Below are positions 1 to 9,196 of a stretch of DNA of 64,000 nt, in pieces (position 1 is the stretch's first letter; each line of letters opens with the position of its first letter). Both the position numbers and the translations under genes were made by a program. This DNA comes from Amycolatopsis thailandensis (GTDB taxonomy: Bacteria > Actinomycetota > Actinomycetes > Mycobacteriales > Pseudonocardiaceae). Under the pieces are notes generated by a model that ran no database searches, was not told the origin of the DNA, and saw only the letters and a program-made list of their open reading frames with translations. The stretch lies in contig NZ_NMQT01000034.1 in NCBI RefSeq assembly GCF_002234405.1, forward strand, positions 1 to 64,000, written 5' to 3'.

Positions 1-101
1 GCGGCGAGGAAGCCGAGATAGGCCTGGCGCAAGGATTCCTGAGCGGCGTCCGCCGGTCGCCAACCGGACAAAGTGGACACAACGTCGTCGTGCAAAGTCA
101 C
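1..101 (-). CDS. N-terminal fragment of a probable NUDIX hydrolase (runs off the window)
   Basis: Only the first 33 codons are present. The likely GTG start overlaps the fbiB stop as GTGA, so it would be translationally coupled as the third gene of the fbiA-fbiB operon. The peptide begins [18 protein letters not shown] and shows no catalytic motif, because any NUDIX box would lie beyond the edge. The NUDIX assignment rests on recall that actinobacterial fbiB is often followed by a NUDIX gene with a similar N-terminus. It is an inference; the reading frame itself is well supported. Confidence 0.4.
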   Translation of the reverse strand, partial: MTLHDDVVSTLSGWRPADAAQESLRQAYLGFLA

Positions 102-1435
102 AGCTCGAGAAGTCCTTCACCGGGTTCGACGGGACCGCGCGCGGGCGGCAGGGCGGCGGGATGGCCGATCGCGACAGCGCCAAGCGGTTCCCAGCGCGAG
201 TCCAGGCCGAGGACCTCGCGCACGATGTCGGCGGCGAAGATCGTCGAACCGATCCAGCACGAGCCGAGGTCTTCGGCGGCGAGCGCGACCAGCAGACCTT
301 GCACCGCCGCGCCCCCGGCGACGGTGAACATCGTGTGCTCACAAGCGTTTCGGCGGTCGTCGCGGTAGGTGTGCGCGCCCTCGGCGACGAGGAACGGCAC
401 CACGACCTCGGGCGCGTCGTAGAGAATGTCGCCGCGGCTGAGGCGCTTCGTGACCTGCTCGGCGGTGAAGTCGTCGCCTTCGAGATCGGCCTGCCAAGAC
501 GCCTTCATCGCGTCGAGAAGCTTGCGGCGCAAGCCTTCCTCACGCAGCCACACGAACCGGACCGGCTTCGTGTGATGCGGTGCGGGCGCTGTCAACGCCG
601 TTCCGACGGCTCGGCGCAGCACTCCGGGATCGACCGGCTCGTCGGTGAACGACCGGATCGAACGCCGCGCGAGCACGGCTTCCCGACGGCCCTGCGCGAG
701 GGATTCGTTGGCACCGAGACGGAACAGGTCCTCCTCGATCGGCCGGAGCAGCTTGCGGGCGGTCGAACCGTCGTCCGTGAGCTGAAGGCCGCGCACGACC
801 GCGACCGGCGTCCCGCCGAGCTTGCCCTTGACCAGATCCGCCGCGGCGGCCAGTTCGTCGGCGATCGCCACCTCGGTGACCGCGAGTTCGTTGCCCTGGC
901 TGTCGACCTCGCCCGCGTACGAATGCAGCACCCGCAGCCCGGACGCGCCGATCGCGGCGTCGGTCTGCCCGACCCGCCACGCGCGGCCCATGGTGTCGGT
1001 GACGACGACCGCGACCTCGACACCCAGCCGCTCCCGCAGCCCGTTCCGCAACGCGAGCGCGGAGGCGTCGGGGTCGGACGGCAACAACGCGACCTCGCCG
1101 GAGGCCACGTTCGACGCGTCCACCCCGGACGCGGCCTGCACGATGCCGAGCTTGTTCTCGGTGATCACCGTCCGGTTGATCCGCGCGATCACGCGGACGG
1201 ACTCCTCCTCGACGAGTTTGCGCCGGGCGGCGTCGCGCTCCTCGGGATCGGCCGGGACGCGGATGAGCATGCCCTCGGTCTTGGAGACGATCTTGCTGGT
1301 CACGACCAGGACGTCGCCCGAGCGCAGCCACGGCGCCGCCGTGACGATCGCGCCGGTCAGGTCGTCGCCGGGCCGGAACTCCGGGAGACCGTCGACGGGC
1401 AGGATTTCGATCTTCGAAGAAGCGTGGTCAGTCAA
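98..1435 (-). CDS. fbiB: FbiB, bifunctional F420:glutamyl ligase / FMN reductase
   Basis: FbiB completes coenzyme F420 synthesis in the cytoplasm. The N-terminal CofE-like domain adds glutamates to F420-0, and the C-terminal nitroreductase-like domain reduces dehydro-F420. Here residues 1 to about 245 are CofE-like ([32 protein letters not shown]) and about 250-445 are nitroreductase-like ([16 protein letters not shown]; a C-terminal IGHPAALPP). At 445 residues it has the full actinobacterial two-domain length. I chose a TTG start at 1435, which overlaps the fbiA stop by 8 bases in TTGACTGA; a start further upstream would lie deep within fbiA. It is cotranscribed with fbiA. Confidence 0.93.
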   Translation of the reverse strand: MTDHASSKIEILPVDGLPEFRPGDDLTGAIVTAAPWLRSGDVLVVTSKIVSKTEGMLIRVPADPEERDAARRKLVEEESVRVIARINRTVITENKLGIVQAASGVDASNVASGEVALLPSDPDASALALRNGLRERLGVEVAVVVTDTMGRAWRVGQTDAAIGASGLRVLHSYAGEVDSQGNELAVTEVAIADELAAAADLVKGKLGGTPVAVVRGLQLTDDGSTARKLLRPIEEDLFRLGANESLAQGRREAVLARRSIRSFTDEPVDPGVLRRAVGTALTAPAPHHTKPVRFVWLREEGLRRKLLDAMKASWQADLEGDDFTAEQVTKRLSRGDILYDAPEVVVPFLVAEGAHTYRDDRRNACEHTMFTVAGGAAVQGLLVALAAEDLGSCWIGSTIFAADIVREVLGLDSRWEPLGAVAIGHPAALPPARGPVEPGEGLLEL

Positions 1436-2426
1436 CGGAAACTCCCGCCAGGTCGAAAGCTGCGCGCACCATCGCCGCGGTCGCGTCCACATCGGACATC
1501 AGCAGGGGGACGTCGCGGACGGCGACACCCGGCACGTCCACGGTTTCGCCCTCGGAGACCAGCCAGCCGTCGAGTACGCCGTCCGGGGATTCCTTGCGGG
1601 AACCGTAATGCCGCCCGACGGCCTCGGCCGAGGTCTCCACGCCGATCGCGCTCAGGCACGCGTCGGCCATGCCACGCAACGCCTTCCCGCCGATGATCGG
1701 CGAGACACCGACGACCTTGGCACGGGTCTTCCGCAGCGCGTCACGGATCCCCGGGACGCCGAGGGTCGTGCCCACCGAGACCACCGGGTTGGACGGCGCG
1801 AACAGCACGACGTCGGCGCCCGCGATCGCGTCGAGCACGCCCGGCGCGGGCTTCGCCTCGTCGGCGCCGACGGCGATGATCGAATGCGCCTTCGGCTCGG
1901 CGCGGTAGCGCACCCACCACTCCTGGAAGTGGATCGCCTTGCGCTGGTCCGGGTCTTCCGGATCGTCGATCACGACGTGCGTTTCGACGCGGTCGTCCGA
2001 CATCGGCAGCAGGCGCACCCCCGGCTGCCAGCGGTCGCACAGCGCCTCGGTGACCTGGGAGAGCGGGTAACCCGCGCGCAGCATCCGCGAACGGATCAGA
2101 TGCGTCGCGATGTCCTTGTCACCCAAGCCGAACCACGTCGGCTCGGCGCCGTATTCGGCGAGCTCCTCCTTGACCGTCCAGGTCTCACCGGAGTGGCCCC
2201 AACCGCGCTCTTTGTCGATCCCCCCGCCGAGGGTGTACATGCAGGTGTCCAGGTCCGGGCAGATGCGCAGACCGTGCATCCACACGTCGTCCCCGGTGTT
2301 CACCAGCGCGGTCACCTCGTGCGGCGATTCCGGCGCGGAACCGATCGCGGGCAGACCCAGTGCTTGCTTGACCCCCAGCAGGAAGCGGGCCCCGCCCACT
2401 CCGCCGACCAAAATGACGACCTTCAC
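1428..2426 (-). CDS. fbiA: FbiA, 2-phospho-L-lactate (phosphoenolpyruvyl) transferase of F420 synthesis
   Basis: FbiA/CofD transfers the activated three-carbon moiety to the deazaflavin Fo, giving (dehydro-)F420-0. The 332-residue protein starts with a glycine-rich nucleotide-binding loop (GGVGGARF, residues 8-15), followed by NTGDD near residue 43 and the family motif [10 protein letters not shown] in the middle. The GTG start at 2426 lies inside the upstream acetyltransferase stop (GTGA), giving a 4-base coupling. A much longer open frame continues upstream but runs through that gene and is not conserved-looking. Together with fbiB it shows the organism makes F420. Confidence 0.95.
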   Translation of the reverse strand: MKVVILVGGVGGARFLLGVKQALGLPAIGSAPESPHEVTALVNTGDDVWMHGLRICPDLDTCMYTLGGGIDKERGWGHSGETWTVKEELAEYGAEPTWFGLGDKDIATHLIRSRMLRAGYPLSQVTEALCDRWQPGVRLLPMSDDRVETHVVIDDPEDPDQRKAIHFQEWWVRYRAEPKAHSIIAVGADEAKPAPGVLDAIAGADVVLFAPSNPVVSVGTTLGVPGIRDALRKTRAKVVGVSPIIGGKALRGMADACLSAIGVETSAEAVGRHYGSRKESPDGVLDGWLVSEGETVDVPGVAVRDVPLLMSDVDATAAMVRAAFDLAGVSVD

Positions 2427-3172
2427 GACGGGCGATCCTCGCACGCGCCGGGACCCGGGGCCCAGTAGCGGTAGCTGTGGTGCTCCGTACAGCCCAGGTT
2501 CTCGTACAGCTTCAGCGCGCCGGAGTTCGCCACCGCGACCTGGAGAACGACCCCGGTGGCGCCTTGAGCGGCCGCCCAGCCGCCAGCCGCGTTCATCAGC
2601 CCGCGGGCCAGCCCCCGCCGCCGGAACTCCGCCCGGACCTCCAGCCTGCCGATGTGCAGCCACTCGCCGACGACCGCGCCGCGTACCGCCCCGGCCGTGA
2701 CGCCGTCGACTTCGACGACCCCGAAGCCGACCTTTCCGGTGCCGAGGACATGCCGTGGCGCCTCGGCCGGCTCGGCGCTTCCCGTCGTCATTTCCCACCA
2801 TCCGGACGTCGGTTCGTCGAGAATCACCGCTCCCGCCGAGGTCCCGTGCGAAAGCGGCCCGGTCAGCACCGAAACCTCGTGCGCGGGCCGGTGTTCCACA
2901 TACTGGACCCAGCCCGTCGAGGCGATCTCGTCCTCCACGGACGTGTTCTGGATCACCTGAACGACCGGCGGGATGGCATGATGGTGGGCGAAGTCACAGA
3001 CCGCCCGCAGGGCGTCTGGCAGCGGTTTTCCCGGGTCACCGATCGCCAGCGCGCTGTTGGCGCGGGCGGTGAACCCGTCCGCCCAGCGCAGCCTCCAGTC
3101 GCCGATCCGGCGCTCCAGCAGGGGCGTCCAGGCCTGGCTACAGGTGAGCTCGAGCATTTCCGCACTGTTCAC
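2423..3172 (-). CDS. GNAT-family N-acetyltransferase
   Basis: A 249-residue cytoplasmic acetyltransferase-like protein. The C-terminal half holds the GNAT acetyl-CoA signature (LEVRAEFRRRGLARGLM, about residues 178-194) and the usual late strand NSGALKLYENLGC. The N-terminal half may be a degenerate second GNAT domain, as in other actinobacterial proteins of this length. It heads the transcription unit leading into fbiA with a 4-base overlap, but no F420 role is known. The start is GTG at 3172; an ATG at 3157 is possible. The substrate cannot be told. Confidence 0.85.
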   Translation of the reverse strand: MNSAEMLELTCSQAWTPLLERRIGDWRLRWADGFTARANSALAIGDPGKPLPDALRAVCDFAHHHAIPPVVQVIQNTSVEDEIASTGWVQYVEHRPAHEVSVLTGPLSHGTSAGAVILDEPTSGWWEMTTGSAEPAEAPRHVLGTGKVGFGVVEVDGVTAGAVRGAVVGEWLHIGRLEVRAEFRRRGLARGLMNAAGGWAAAQGATGVVLQVAVANSGALKLYENLGCTEHHSYRYWAPGPGACEDRPS

Positions 3173-3210
3173 GGTTAGATTGTGCCAAGGAAGGCAGTGG
3201 AGGGACCCCG

Positions 3211-3405
3211 ATGAGCATCGCGCGCAAAGACGACAGGCACAACGAAGACCTGGTCCGCGAGATCTCCGACGGCTTCAACCGGGCGTTGGGCGCGGAAAAG
3301 GCAGTCGAGGAGAAGAACGAGGAAGCGGAGAAGCCCGCCGCGCCGCAGTTCGTCATCACTGGGGACAGCAGGGCCACTCCGCCGCCACGCCGCAGGGACC
3401 GCTGA
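3211..3405 (+). CDS. Small charged hypothetical protein
   Basis: A 64-residue soluble, strongly charged protein (DLVREISDGFNRALGAEK, then a Glu/Lys-rich stretch and an arginine-rich end). It has no signal peptide, membrane segment or recognised motif. It starts at ATG 3211 about 9 bases after an AGGGAC-like element and is divergent from the acetyltransferase gene. Codon use and GC pattern match its neighbours. I do not recognise the family; it looks like a small conserved actinobacterial protein upstream of the ferredoxin gene. Confidence 0.6.
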   Translation: MSIARKDDRHNEDLVREISDGFNRALGAEKAVEEKNEEAEKPAAPQFVITGDSRATPPPRRRDR

Positions 3406-3514
3406 AAGCCCATACCCGGGGTACGGATAAGGGTGGCCTAAGCGGGCCTGGCGCGCCCGTGGGCGCGTAATGTCCGTTGCAGACTGGTGAAGCAGAGATA
3501 AGCAGGAGTACGCA

Positions 3515-3835
3515 GTGACCTACGTGATCGCCGAGCCCTGCGTCGACGTGCTCGACAAGGCGTGTATCGACGAGTGCCCCGTGGATTGCATCTACGAGGG
3601 TGACCGCATGCTGTACATCCACCCGGACGAATGCGTCGACTGTGGTGCCTGCGAGCCGGTCTGCCCCGTCGAGGCGATCTACTACGAGGACGACGTCCCC
3701 GACGAGTGGAATCCCTACACCAAGGCCAACGTCGACTTCTTCGACGAACTCGGCTCGCCCGGTGGAGCCTCCAAGGTCGGCAAGACCAGCCACGACCCCG
3801 CCTTCATCAAGGCTCTTCCCCCGCAGGGCGAATGA
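3515..3835 (+). CDS. fdxA: 7Fe-8S ferredoxin (FdxA/FdxC type)
   Basis: A 106-residue electron carrier. Cysteines occur as C9-x7-C17-x3-C21-P and C40-x2-C43-x2-C46-x3-C50-P. The wide first spacing is typical of ferredoxins with one [3Fe-4S] and one [4Fe-4S] cluster, with the C-terminal extension usual in mycobacterial FdxC and FdxA. The start is ATG 3515, preceded by an AGCAGGAG ribosome site. Its stop overlaps the dapC start (ATGA). This ferredoxin-dapC order is also known in mycobacteria (Rv1177-Rv1178). The electron partner is unknown. Confidence 0.96.
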   Translation: MTYVIAEPCVDVLDKACIDECPVDCIYEGDRMLYIHPDECVDCGACEPVCPVEAIYYEDDVPDEWNPYTKANVDFFDELGSPGGASKVGKTSHDPAFIKALPPQGE

Positions 3836-4923
3836 GCCGGGTCGCTCTTCCTGATTTCCCCTGGGACTCCCTCGCCGGAGCGAAGGCGAAAGCCCAGGCG
3901 CACCCCGGCGGCATCGTCGACCTGTCGATCGGCACGCCGGTGGACCCGGTCCCCGAGAGTATCCGCGCGGCGCTCGCGTCCGTGTCGGAGATCCCGGGGT
4001 ACCCGACCACGCACGGGATTCCCGAGCTGAGGGCCGCCGCGATCGAAGCGCTTTCGCGGCGGCACGGCATCGAAGGCGTTCCCGAAGCGGCCGTGCTCCC
4101 GACGATCGGCTCGAAGGAACTGGTCGCCTCGCTGCCACGGCAGCTGGGGTTCGGCCCCGGTGACCTCGTCGTCATCCCCGAGGTGGCGTACCCGACCTAC
4201 GAGGTCGGCGTGCTGATGGCGGGTGCTTCCCTGCTGCGCGCGGACAGCACTTTCGCGCTCGGCCCGCAGAAGCCCGCGATGCTGTGGCTGAACTCGCCGT
4301 CCAACCCGACCGGGCGCGTGCTCGGCGTCGACCACCTGCGCAAGGTCGTCGAATGGGCACGGGAACGCGACGTCGTCGTGGTCTCCGACGAGTGCTATCT
4401 GGCGCTGGGCTGGGAAAGCGAGCCCGTGTCGATCCTGCACCCGTCCGTGCACGGCGGCTCCCTCGACGGTCTGCTGGCCGTCCACTCGCTGTCGAAGTCC
4501 GCGAACCTCGCCAGCTACCGCGCCGGTTTCGTCACCGGTGACCCGAAGCTCGTCGCCGGATTGCTGGAGATCCGCAAGCACTCCGGGCTGATCGTGCCGC
4601 GGCCGGTGCAGGAGGCCATGGTCGCCGCGCTGAAGGACGACGAAGCCCTTGTCGTGCAACGGGAACGCTACGCGCGCCGTCGGCTGGTGCTGCGGAAGGC
4701 GTTGCTGGACAGCGGTTTCGAGATCTCGCACTCCGAGGCGGGGCTGTATCTGTGGTCGACGCGCGGGGAATCCGCGCTCGACACCGTCGACTGGCTCGCC
4801 GAGCGCGGCATCCTCGCCGCGCCGGGCACGTTCTACGGGCCGACCGGTGGCCGGCACGTCCGGATCGCGTTGACGGCGACGGACGAGCGGATCGATGCCG
4901 CGGTGGAACGCCTCGCCGCCTAG
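3832..4923 (+). CDS. dapC: N-succinyldiaminopimelate aminotransferase DapC
   Basis: A 363-residue class I PLP aminotransferase of the succinylase branch of lysine and meso-diaminopimelate synthesis, needed for peptidoglycan. It contains the substrate-loop motif [11 protein letters not shown], the aspartate of [11 protein letters not shown], and the PLP lysine in [15 protein letters not shown] (K222). The start at ATG 3832 overlaps the ferredoxin stop by 4 bases; the longer open frame through the ferredoxin is an artefact. The actinobacterial DapC call rests on the ferredoxin neighbour and the characteristic N-terminus [16 protein letters not shown]. Confidence 0.93.
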   Translation: MSRVALPDFPWDSLAGAKAKAQAHPGGIVDLSIGTPVDPVPESIRAALASVSEIPGYPTTHGIPELRAAAIEALSRRHGIEGVPEAAVLPTIGSKELVASLPRQLGFGPGDLVVIPEVAYPTYEVGVLMAGASLLRADSTFALGPQKPAMLWLNSPSNPTGRVLGVDHLRKVVEWARERDVVVVSDECYLALGWESEPVSILHPSVHGGSLDGLLAVHSLSKSANLASYRAGFVTGDPKLVAGLLEIRKHSGLIVPRPVQEAMVAALKDDEALVVQRERYARRRLVLRKALLDSGFEISHSEAGLYLWSTRGESALDTVDWLAERGILAAPGTFYGPTGGRHVRIALTATDERIDAAVERLAA

Positions 4924-4976
4924 AGCCTTCGTCGCGGCTGCCGGTTCTCCCGGTCGCCCCGAACGTCAAAGCAGCA

Positions 4977-5033
4977 CGTCTCGAGCGCCACGCTCGAGAC
5001 GGTGAGCGTCCCCAGCGTGGCGCTCGGGACACG
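4977..5033. repeat. Perfect hairpin and diverged inverted copy after dapC
   Basis: A perfect 11-bp stem with a CCA loop occupies 4977-5001 (CGTCTCGAGCG arms). A related segment read on the other strand at about 5015-5033 (TCCCGAGCGCCACGCT) repeats the arm with changes. It lies between the converging dapC and tetR genes, so it may end transcription from dapC, although no T-tract follows. A further short stem (GGCGAA/TTCGCC) occurs at 5125-5143. Confidence 0.7.
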
Positions 5034-5168
5034 CACGCCGACACGTTAGCCCTGCCCCGCAAGAGAACGCGACTTGCTACTCACGACCCCCTCGGTCTGG
5101 CGCGGTCTGGTGGATCGGTGGCGTGGCGAAAGCGCCCTTCGCCGCGTCGTATGCGGCCATGGGCCCCT

Positions 5169-5777
5169 TCAGCCCACGTCGCGGCCGGTGAATCCCCGGT
5201 AGATGAACCGCGTCAGCGCCTCGACGGCTTCCTCTTCGGAGACCGCTGACGGGTCGACCAGCCATGTGTGCGCGAAGCCGTTGACCAGCTCGGCCATCAT
5301 CGCGAGAGTGAGCCGCTCCGAGGCCGGGAGTTCCATTCCCGCCGCGGTGATGTACCCGAGGTGGCCGAGGATGTCCTCCGCCTGAGTGGCGCCGAAACGC
5401 GCGTACGTGCGCGCGAAGTCGTCGCTGACCATCGCGGCCTGGCGCAGCGCGAGCATCGTCGCGGCGTTGTCGCGATGGAAGTTCCAGTACTCGCGGACGT
5501 GCCAGCGCACCGCGTCCGGGTCGGTGAAGTCCGCTTTGTGCCCAGGCAGGGCGGCGTTGACGTCGCTCGCCGCCGCGAGGTCCGCGAGGAGCGCTTCGAG
5601 CAGCTCCTCCTTGCCCGCGAAGTGGTTGTAGAACGATCCCGCCGCGCGCCCGGCCTCGGCCGTGATGTCGGTGATCTTGGTGTTCAGATACCCCTTCGCC
5701 GCGAAAACGCGCTTCGCCGCGTCCTTGAGGGCGGCCTCGGTCTCCGCCGCCTTCTCCTTGCGGCTCGTCGCCGTCAT
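5169..5777 (-). CDS. TetR-family transcriptional repressor
   Basis: A 202-residue TetR regulator. The N-terminal helix-turn-helix is clear (ITDITAEAGRAAGSFYNHFA, about residues 33-52); the ligand-binding half is unassigned. The ATG at 5777 is preferred because AAGGAGG lies 6 bases upstream. It is divergent from the FAD monooxygenase gene, and the 79-base spacer contains a palindromic site (5815-5832). By family precedent it represses both genes until an aromatic or other hydrophobic effector binds. Confidence 0.92.
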   Translation of the reverse strand: MTATSRKEKAAETEAALKDAAKRVFAAKGYLNTKITDITAEAGRAAGSFYNHFAGKEELLEALLADLAAASDVNAALPGHKADFTDPDAVRWHVREYWNFHRDNAATMLALRQAAMVSDDFARTYARFGATQAEDILGHLGYITAAGMELPASERLTLAMMAELVNGFAHTWLVDPSAVSEEEAVEALTRFIYRGFTGRDVG

Positions 5778-5814
5778 CGGCACCTCCTTGACACGGAAGG
5801 CTAGCAACGATCAT

Positions 5815-5847
5815 AGTGAATACAGATTCACTGAATTCTAATTCACT
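5815..5847. promoter_or_regulatory. Probable TetR operator between the divergent genes
   Basis: AGTGAAT-ACAG-ATTCACT is a perfect 7-bp inverted repeat (5815-5832). A further half site, ATTCACT, lies at 5841-5847, just before the GGAGGAG ribosome site of the monooxygenase gene. Position and symmetry fit a TetR dimer site; binding is inferred. Confidence 0.75.
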
Positions 5848-5856
5848 GGAGGAGAG

Positions 5857-7260
5857 ATGACCGAGGTCCTGATCGCGGGCGCCGGCCCGACCGGGCTCAC
5901 GCTGGCCATCGACCTGGCGCGCCGCGGCGTCGGCGTGCGGATCGTGGAGAAGACCGAGACGTTCTTCGAGGGGTCGCGCGGCGACGGCCTGCAACCGCGC
6001 ACGCTGGAGGTCTTCGAGGATCTCGGCGTACTGGACGCGGTGCTGGCCGCCGGGATGCCGCCGGTGCCGATGAAGATCCACTTGGGCGGCGAGGTCGTCG
6101 GCGAGCGGATGATGGCCGAGCTCGCCGAACCGACGCCGGAGGTGCCTTACCCGAACGGCTTCTTCCTCGGCCAGTCGCGGACCGAGGGGATCCTGCGCGA
6201 CCGGCTCGCCGAGTTCGGCGTCCGAGTCGAGGTCGGCACCCCGTTGCTCGGCTTCGAGCAGGACGCCGACGGCGTGACGGCCGAGCTGCCGGGCGAGCGG
6301 ATCCGGGTCCGCTACCTCGTCGGCGCAGACGGCGGGAAGAGCTTCGTGCGCAAGGCGCTCGGGATCGCGTTCGAGGGGACCACCGACGAATCGATCCGCA
6401 TGCTGCTGGGCGACGTCCAGGCCGAAGGGCTCGATCGCGCCTACGGGCACTGGTTCGCGAAGCCCGAAAACCCCATGTCGGGGATCGGGCTCACGCCGTT
6501 GCCGGGAGTGCCGCACTTCCAGTTCGGCGCGCCGCTGGGGGAGGAGGAGGTCGAGGCGTCACTGGCCACGCTGCAGTCCCGGCTCGACGAGCTGTCCGGC
6601 GGCGGGATCCGGCTGCACGACCTCGCCTGGTCGACGGTGTGGCGGCCCAACATCCGGCTCGCCGAAAGGTTTCGCGAGGGCCGGGTCTTTCTCGCCGGCG
6701 ACGCGGCGCACGTCCACCCGCCGACCGGCGGGCAGGGGCTCAACACCGGTGTCCAGGACGCGTACAACCTGGGCTGGAAGCTCGCCGACGGTTCGCTGGA
6801 ACTGCTCGACAGCTACGAGCCCGAGCGTCGCGGGAACGCCGCGCGGGTGCTGAAGATCAGCACGGAGATCCTCGAGAAGTACAAAGAGGGCGCGGACGAC
6901 GCCCACGAGCGTGGCGAGAACACGCGCCAGCTCGACATCGGCTACCGCGGCGGTCCGCTCGCGCCCGAGGCGACCGGCCGGATCCGGCCCGGTGATCGCG
7001 CCCCGGACGCGCCGCTGAAGGACGCGAACGGCAAGTCCGTGCGGCTGTTCGAACTGATGCGAGGCCCGCGGCCGACGGTGCTGGTGTTCGGCGACGGTCC
7101 CGCTCCCGAAGGCGCGCGGCGGATCCTGCCCGCGGGCAGCGCACTGTCCGATGTGGACTTCGAGGACGTCGGCGGGCACGCCTTCGCCGCGTACGAAGCC
7201 GGGAACGGGCGGCAGGTGTCGATCCGCCCGGACGGCTACATCCGCGGGCTGACAGCCTGA
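5857..7260 (+). CDS. FAD-dependent aromatic hydroxylase-like monooxygenase
   Basis: A 467-residue class A flavoprotein monooxygenase of the PheA/TfdB and polyketide-hydroxylase type. It shows the dinucleotide motif GAGPTG (7-12), the NAD(P)H/FAD motif YLVGADGGKS (about 150-160) and the second FAD motif FLAGDAAHVHPPTGGQGLN (about 278-296). A C-terminal thioredoxin-like tail follows (from about residue 370). Expected chemistry is NAD(P)H- and O2-dependent hydroxylation or epoxidation of an aromatic substrate. There is no biosynthetic cluster beside it, so detoxification or catabolism under the divergent TetR regulator is more likely. The ATG at 5857 has a strong GGAGGAG site. Confidence 0.92.
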   Translation: MTEVLIAGAGPTGLTLAIDLARRGVGVRIVEKTETFFEGSRGDGLQPRTLEVFEDLGVLDAVLAAGMPPVPMKIHLGGEVVGERMMAELAEPTPEVPYPNGFFLGQSRTEGILRDRLAEFGVRVEVGTPLLGFEQDADGVTAELPGERIRVRYLVGADGGKSFVRKALGIAFEGTTDESIRMLLGDVQAEGLDRAYGHWFAKPENPMSGIGLTPLPGVPHFQFGAPLGEEEVEASLATLQSRLDELSGGGIRLHDLAWSTVWRPNIRLAERFREGRVFLAGDAAHVHPPTGGQGLNTGVQDAYNLGWKLADGSLELLDSYEPERRGNAARVLKISTEILEKYKEGADDAHERGENTRQLDIGYRGGPLAPEATGRIRPGDRAPDAPLKDANGKSVRLFELMRGPRPTVLVFGDGPAPEGARRILPAGSALSDVDFEDVGGHAFAAYEAGNGRQVSIRPDGYIRGLTA

Positions 7261-8204
7261 GCGGCCGCGTCGACCTCCGCCCAGACCTCGCGCCACACGG
7301 CGCGGACCTGGGCGCGGCGCAGCAGTTCCTTCTCCGCGATCCGGCCCGCGATGAAGGCGACTTCGACATCGGTCGTGTCCAGGGCTCCTCGCATGCGATC
7401 GGCGGCGACGCAGGCGTCCTGATGGTCCCCGAGGACGGTCTGGAAGTTCTTCGTGGCCTTGATCAGCCGTTGGATCCGCTCCGCCTGCTTCTTCTTCGCG
7501 GCGGGCTTGGCCATCTCGGCGGCGTAGCGGAGCTTCTTGCCGTAGATGCGAAGCGCGTGAAGGTCGTCGTCCGGGGGATTGGCGGGAAGTGCCCTCACGG
7601 CCTTCGCGAGCTTTCGATGCGGCTTCGCGAGGCCGGCGACGAGATCGGCCGAGGTCTGGGGGCTCTCGTCGGCTTCCTCGGTGGCGGGCTGCCGGGCGAG
7701 ACGGCCGATGCCCTGCAGCATCGAGGCGTACCGGGGGCTGGTGAGCGCGCGAGTGAGCCGCCGCTTCGCGACCCCGCGTTCGGTGACGAACTTCGAGACC
7801 AGACGGCGCGCGGCGGGCTGGTCGCGCACCTCGAAGTCGGCGACGACGTCGCGAAGGTGACCGATGAGGACGTCGTAGTCGCGGACGTCGCCGAGGGACT
7901 GGCCGAGCCAGCCGAGTTCGGCGCGCACGGGCTCGGCGTCGGGGCCGACGAGGCGGCCCGAAAGCTTGAGGACGCTTCGCATGCGGCGCAGCGCGACCCG
8001 CATCTGGTGCAGGTCCTCGGGGTCGGCGCCGGATTTGGTGCCCGGTTCGTGCGCGAGGAGCGCGCGGATCTCGACGTCGAGTTTGACCCGGACGTGGGTG
8101 GCCGCCGGATCGTCCGGCCCGGCTTTCGCGGGGCGGTCGCCGAGCCCGAGCGCGGCCGGAGTGGTCGAAGGGACGTTCTTGCGCGGCAGGGTCTCGGCTG
8201 TCAC
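7236..8204 (-). CDS. CHAD-domain protein
   Basis: A 322-residue helical CHAD protein. Conserved histidine/arginine helices are visible (EDLHQMRVALRRMRS; DDDLHALRIYGKKLRY), which in this family bind inorganic polyphosphate. No CYTH phosphatase domain is fused and none is adjacent. The GTG at 8204 is chosen as start because the upstream open frame is made of palindromic repeats. The 3' end overlaps the converging monooxygenase gene by 25 bases. A polyphosphate-linked role is a family-level inference. Confidence 0.9.
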   Translation of the reverse strand: MTAETLPRKNVPSTTPAALGLGDRPAKAGPDDPAATHVRVKLDVEIRALLAHEPGTKSGADPEDLHQMRVALRRMRSVLKLSGRLVGPDAEPVRAELGWLGQSLGDVRDYDVLIGHLRDVVADFEVRDQPAARRLVSKFVTERGVAKRRLTRALTSPRYASMLQGIGRLARQPATEEADESPQTSADLVAGLAKPHRKLAKAVRALPANPPDDDLHALRIYGKKLRYAAEMAKPAAKKKQAERIQRLIKATKNFQTVLGDHQDACVAADRMRGALDTTDVEVAFIAGRIAEKELLRRAQVRAVWREVWAEVDAAAQAVSPRM

Positions 8205-8251
8205 AAGATGAATTCTAAGTGAACGGGCAAGGTCGTCCAGGCCGTGAGAGA

Positions 8252-8308
8252 AGCAAGGGACCTTTGCTGTCGCCCTCCGGGGGAGCGTGACAGCAAAGGT
8301 CCCTTGCT
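8252..8308. repeat. Inverted pair of family A units
   Basis: Two exact 20-base copies of the family A unit (AGCAAGGGACCTTTGCTGTC) face each other around a 17-base spacer, forming a large potential hairpin. The 17-base core AGCAAGGGACCTTTGCT is itself an imperfect palindrome and recurs about ten times in this window. It lies upstream of the CHAD gene. Confidence 0.9.
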
Positions 8309-8344
8309 CCCTTTCGGCCGTGCGCGCGCCCGCCCGCCCGCCGA

Positions 8345-8399
8345 TGCAATGAAAGGCTCTTTCCTTGCAAAATTTGCAAGGAAAGAGCCTTTCATTGCA
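8345..8399. repeat. 55-base perfect palindrome, family B copy 1
   Basis: Arms of 27 bases (TGCAATGAAAGGCTCTTTCC...) around a single central base, with apex TTGCAAAATTTGCAA. A second copy at 56149-56203 has the same ends and apex, but its inner pentamer GGCTC is replaced by GAGCC in both arms, so pairing is kept. Confidence 0.95.
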
Positions 8400-8430
8400 C
8401 GCGTCTACAGGGAGCGCGGGCAGCAGGGGG

Positions 8431-8452
8431 AGCAAGGGACCTTTGCTATCGC
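8431..8452. repeat. Family A unit
   Basis: AGCAAGGGACCTTTGCTATC followed by GC, a single family A unit 18 bases beyond the stop codon of the minus-strand acyltransferase gene. Confidence 0.9.
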
Positions 8453-8470
8453 CCGAGCATCGACGAGGCG

Positions 8471-9145
8471 TCAGGCGGCGCTCTGATCAGGGCGTTTGTG
8501 GTACGAGTCGACGTACTCCTGCCCCGAAAGCTCCAGGATCGCGTACATGATCTCGTCGGTCACCGACCGCCGGATCGCCGGCGAGGAGTCCTGTCCCTCG
8601 TACCGCGAGAAATCCAAAGGCGCGCCGTAGGTGACCGTGATCTTCGCCCGCCGCGGGATCCGCTTCCCCGCGGGCTGGAGGTTCTCGGTGCCGGAAAGCG
8701 CGACGGGGACGACCTTCGCGCCGGTCGCCAGTGCCAGGGCCGCGACGCCGGTGTGGCCGCGGTGTAGCCGCCCGTCCAGCGAGCGTGTGCCTTCGGGATA
8801 GATCGCGAACGCGCCGCCCGCGTCGAGCACCTTCCGCGCCGCTTCGAGCGCGGCGAGACCGGCCTGCGCGTTGCCGCGTTCGACCGGGACGTAGCCGAGG
8901 CCGCCCAGGAAACCGGCCATCATCTTGCCCTTGAGCCCGCGGCCGGTGAAGTACTCCGCCTTGCCGAGGAATTTGACCGGCCGCATCGCCGTGAAAGTGA
9001 TCACTCCGGTGTCCAGGGCCGCCCGGTGGTTGGGCGCGAGCAGCACCGGGCCGGTGGCCGGGATGTTCTCCACGCCGCGGATCTCGGGGCGGTACAGCGC
9101 CCTGACCAGCGGACCCAGCACGAATCGGACGAGCAGCGGTAGCAA
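8471..9145 (-). CDS. 1-acyl-sn-glycerol-3-phosphate acyltransferase (PlsC family)
   Basis: A 224-residue membrane-associated acyltransferase of phospholipid synthesis. It carries the catalytic HX4D box (NHRAALD, about residues 39-45) and the substrate motif YPEGTRS (about 118-124). The start is TTG at 9145, with GGAGG 4 bases before it; no ATG is in frame nearby. It lies between repeats and is divergent from gpgS with about 50 bases between the starts. Actinobacteria have several PlsC paralogues, so lysophosphatidate as substrate is inferred. Confidence 0.9.
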   Translation of the reverse strand: MLPLLVRFVLGPLVRALYRPEIRGVENIPATGPVLLAPNHRAALDTGVITFTAMRPVKFLGKAEYFTGRGLKGKMMAGFLGGLGYVPVERGNAQAGLAALEAARKVLDAGGAFAIYPEGTRSLDGRLHRGHTGVAALALATGAKVVPVALSGTENLQPAGKRIPRRAKITVTYGAPLDFSRYEGQDSSPAIRRSVTDEIMYAILELSGQEYVDSYHKRPDQSAA

Positions 9146-9196
9146 GGTTCCTCCATCGACAGAGTGTCGGACTCCAGCATGGCACGATCACTACTC

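Noticed and set aside
5857..7260. Natural-product tailoring oxygenase as sign of a biosynthetic cluster
   Set aside because: No synthase, transporter or further tailoring genes are near; only a TetR gene is linked.
8204..8435. Longer N-terminus for the CHAD protein
   Set aside because: The extra codons are made of family A and B repeats; the GTG at 8204 starts the recognisable protein.
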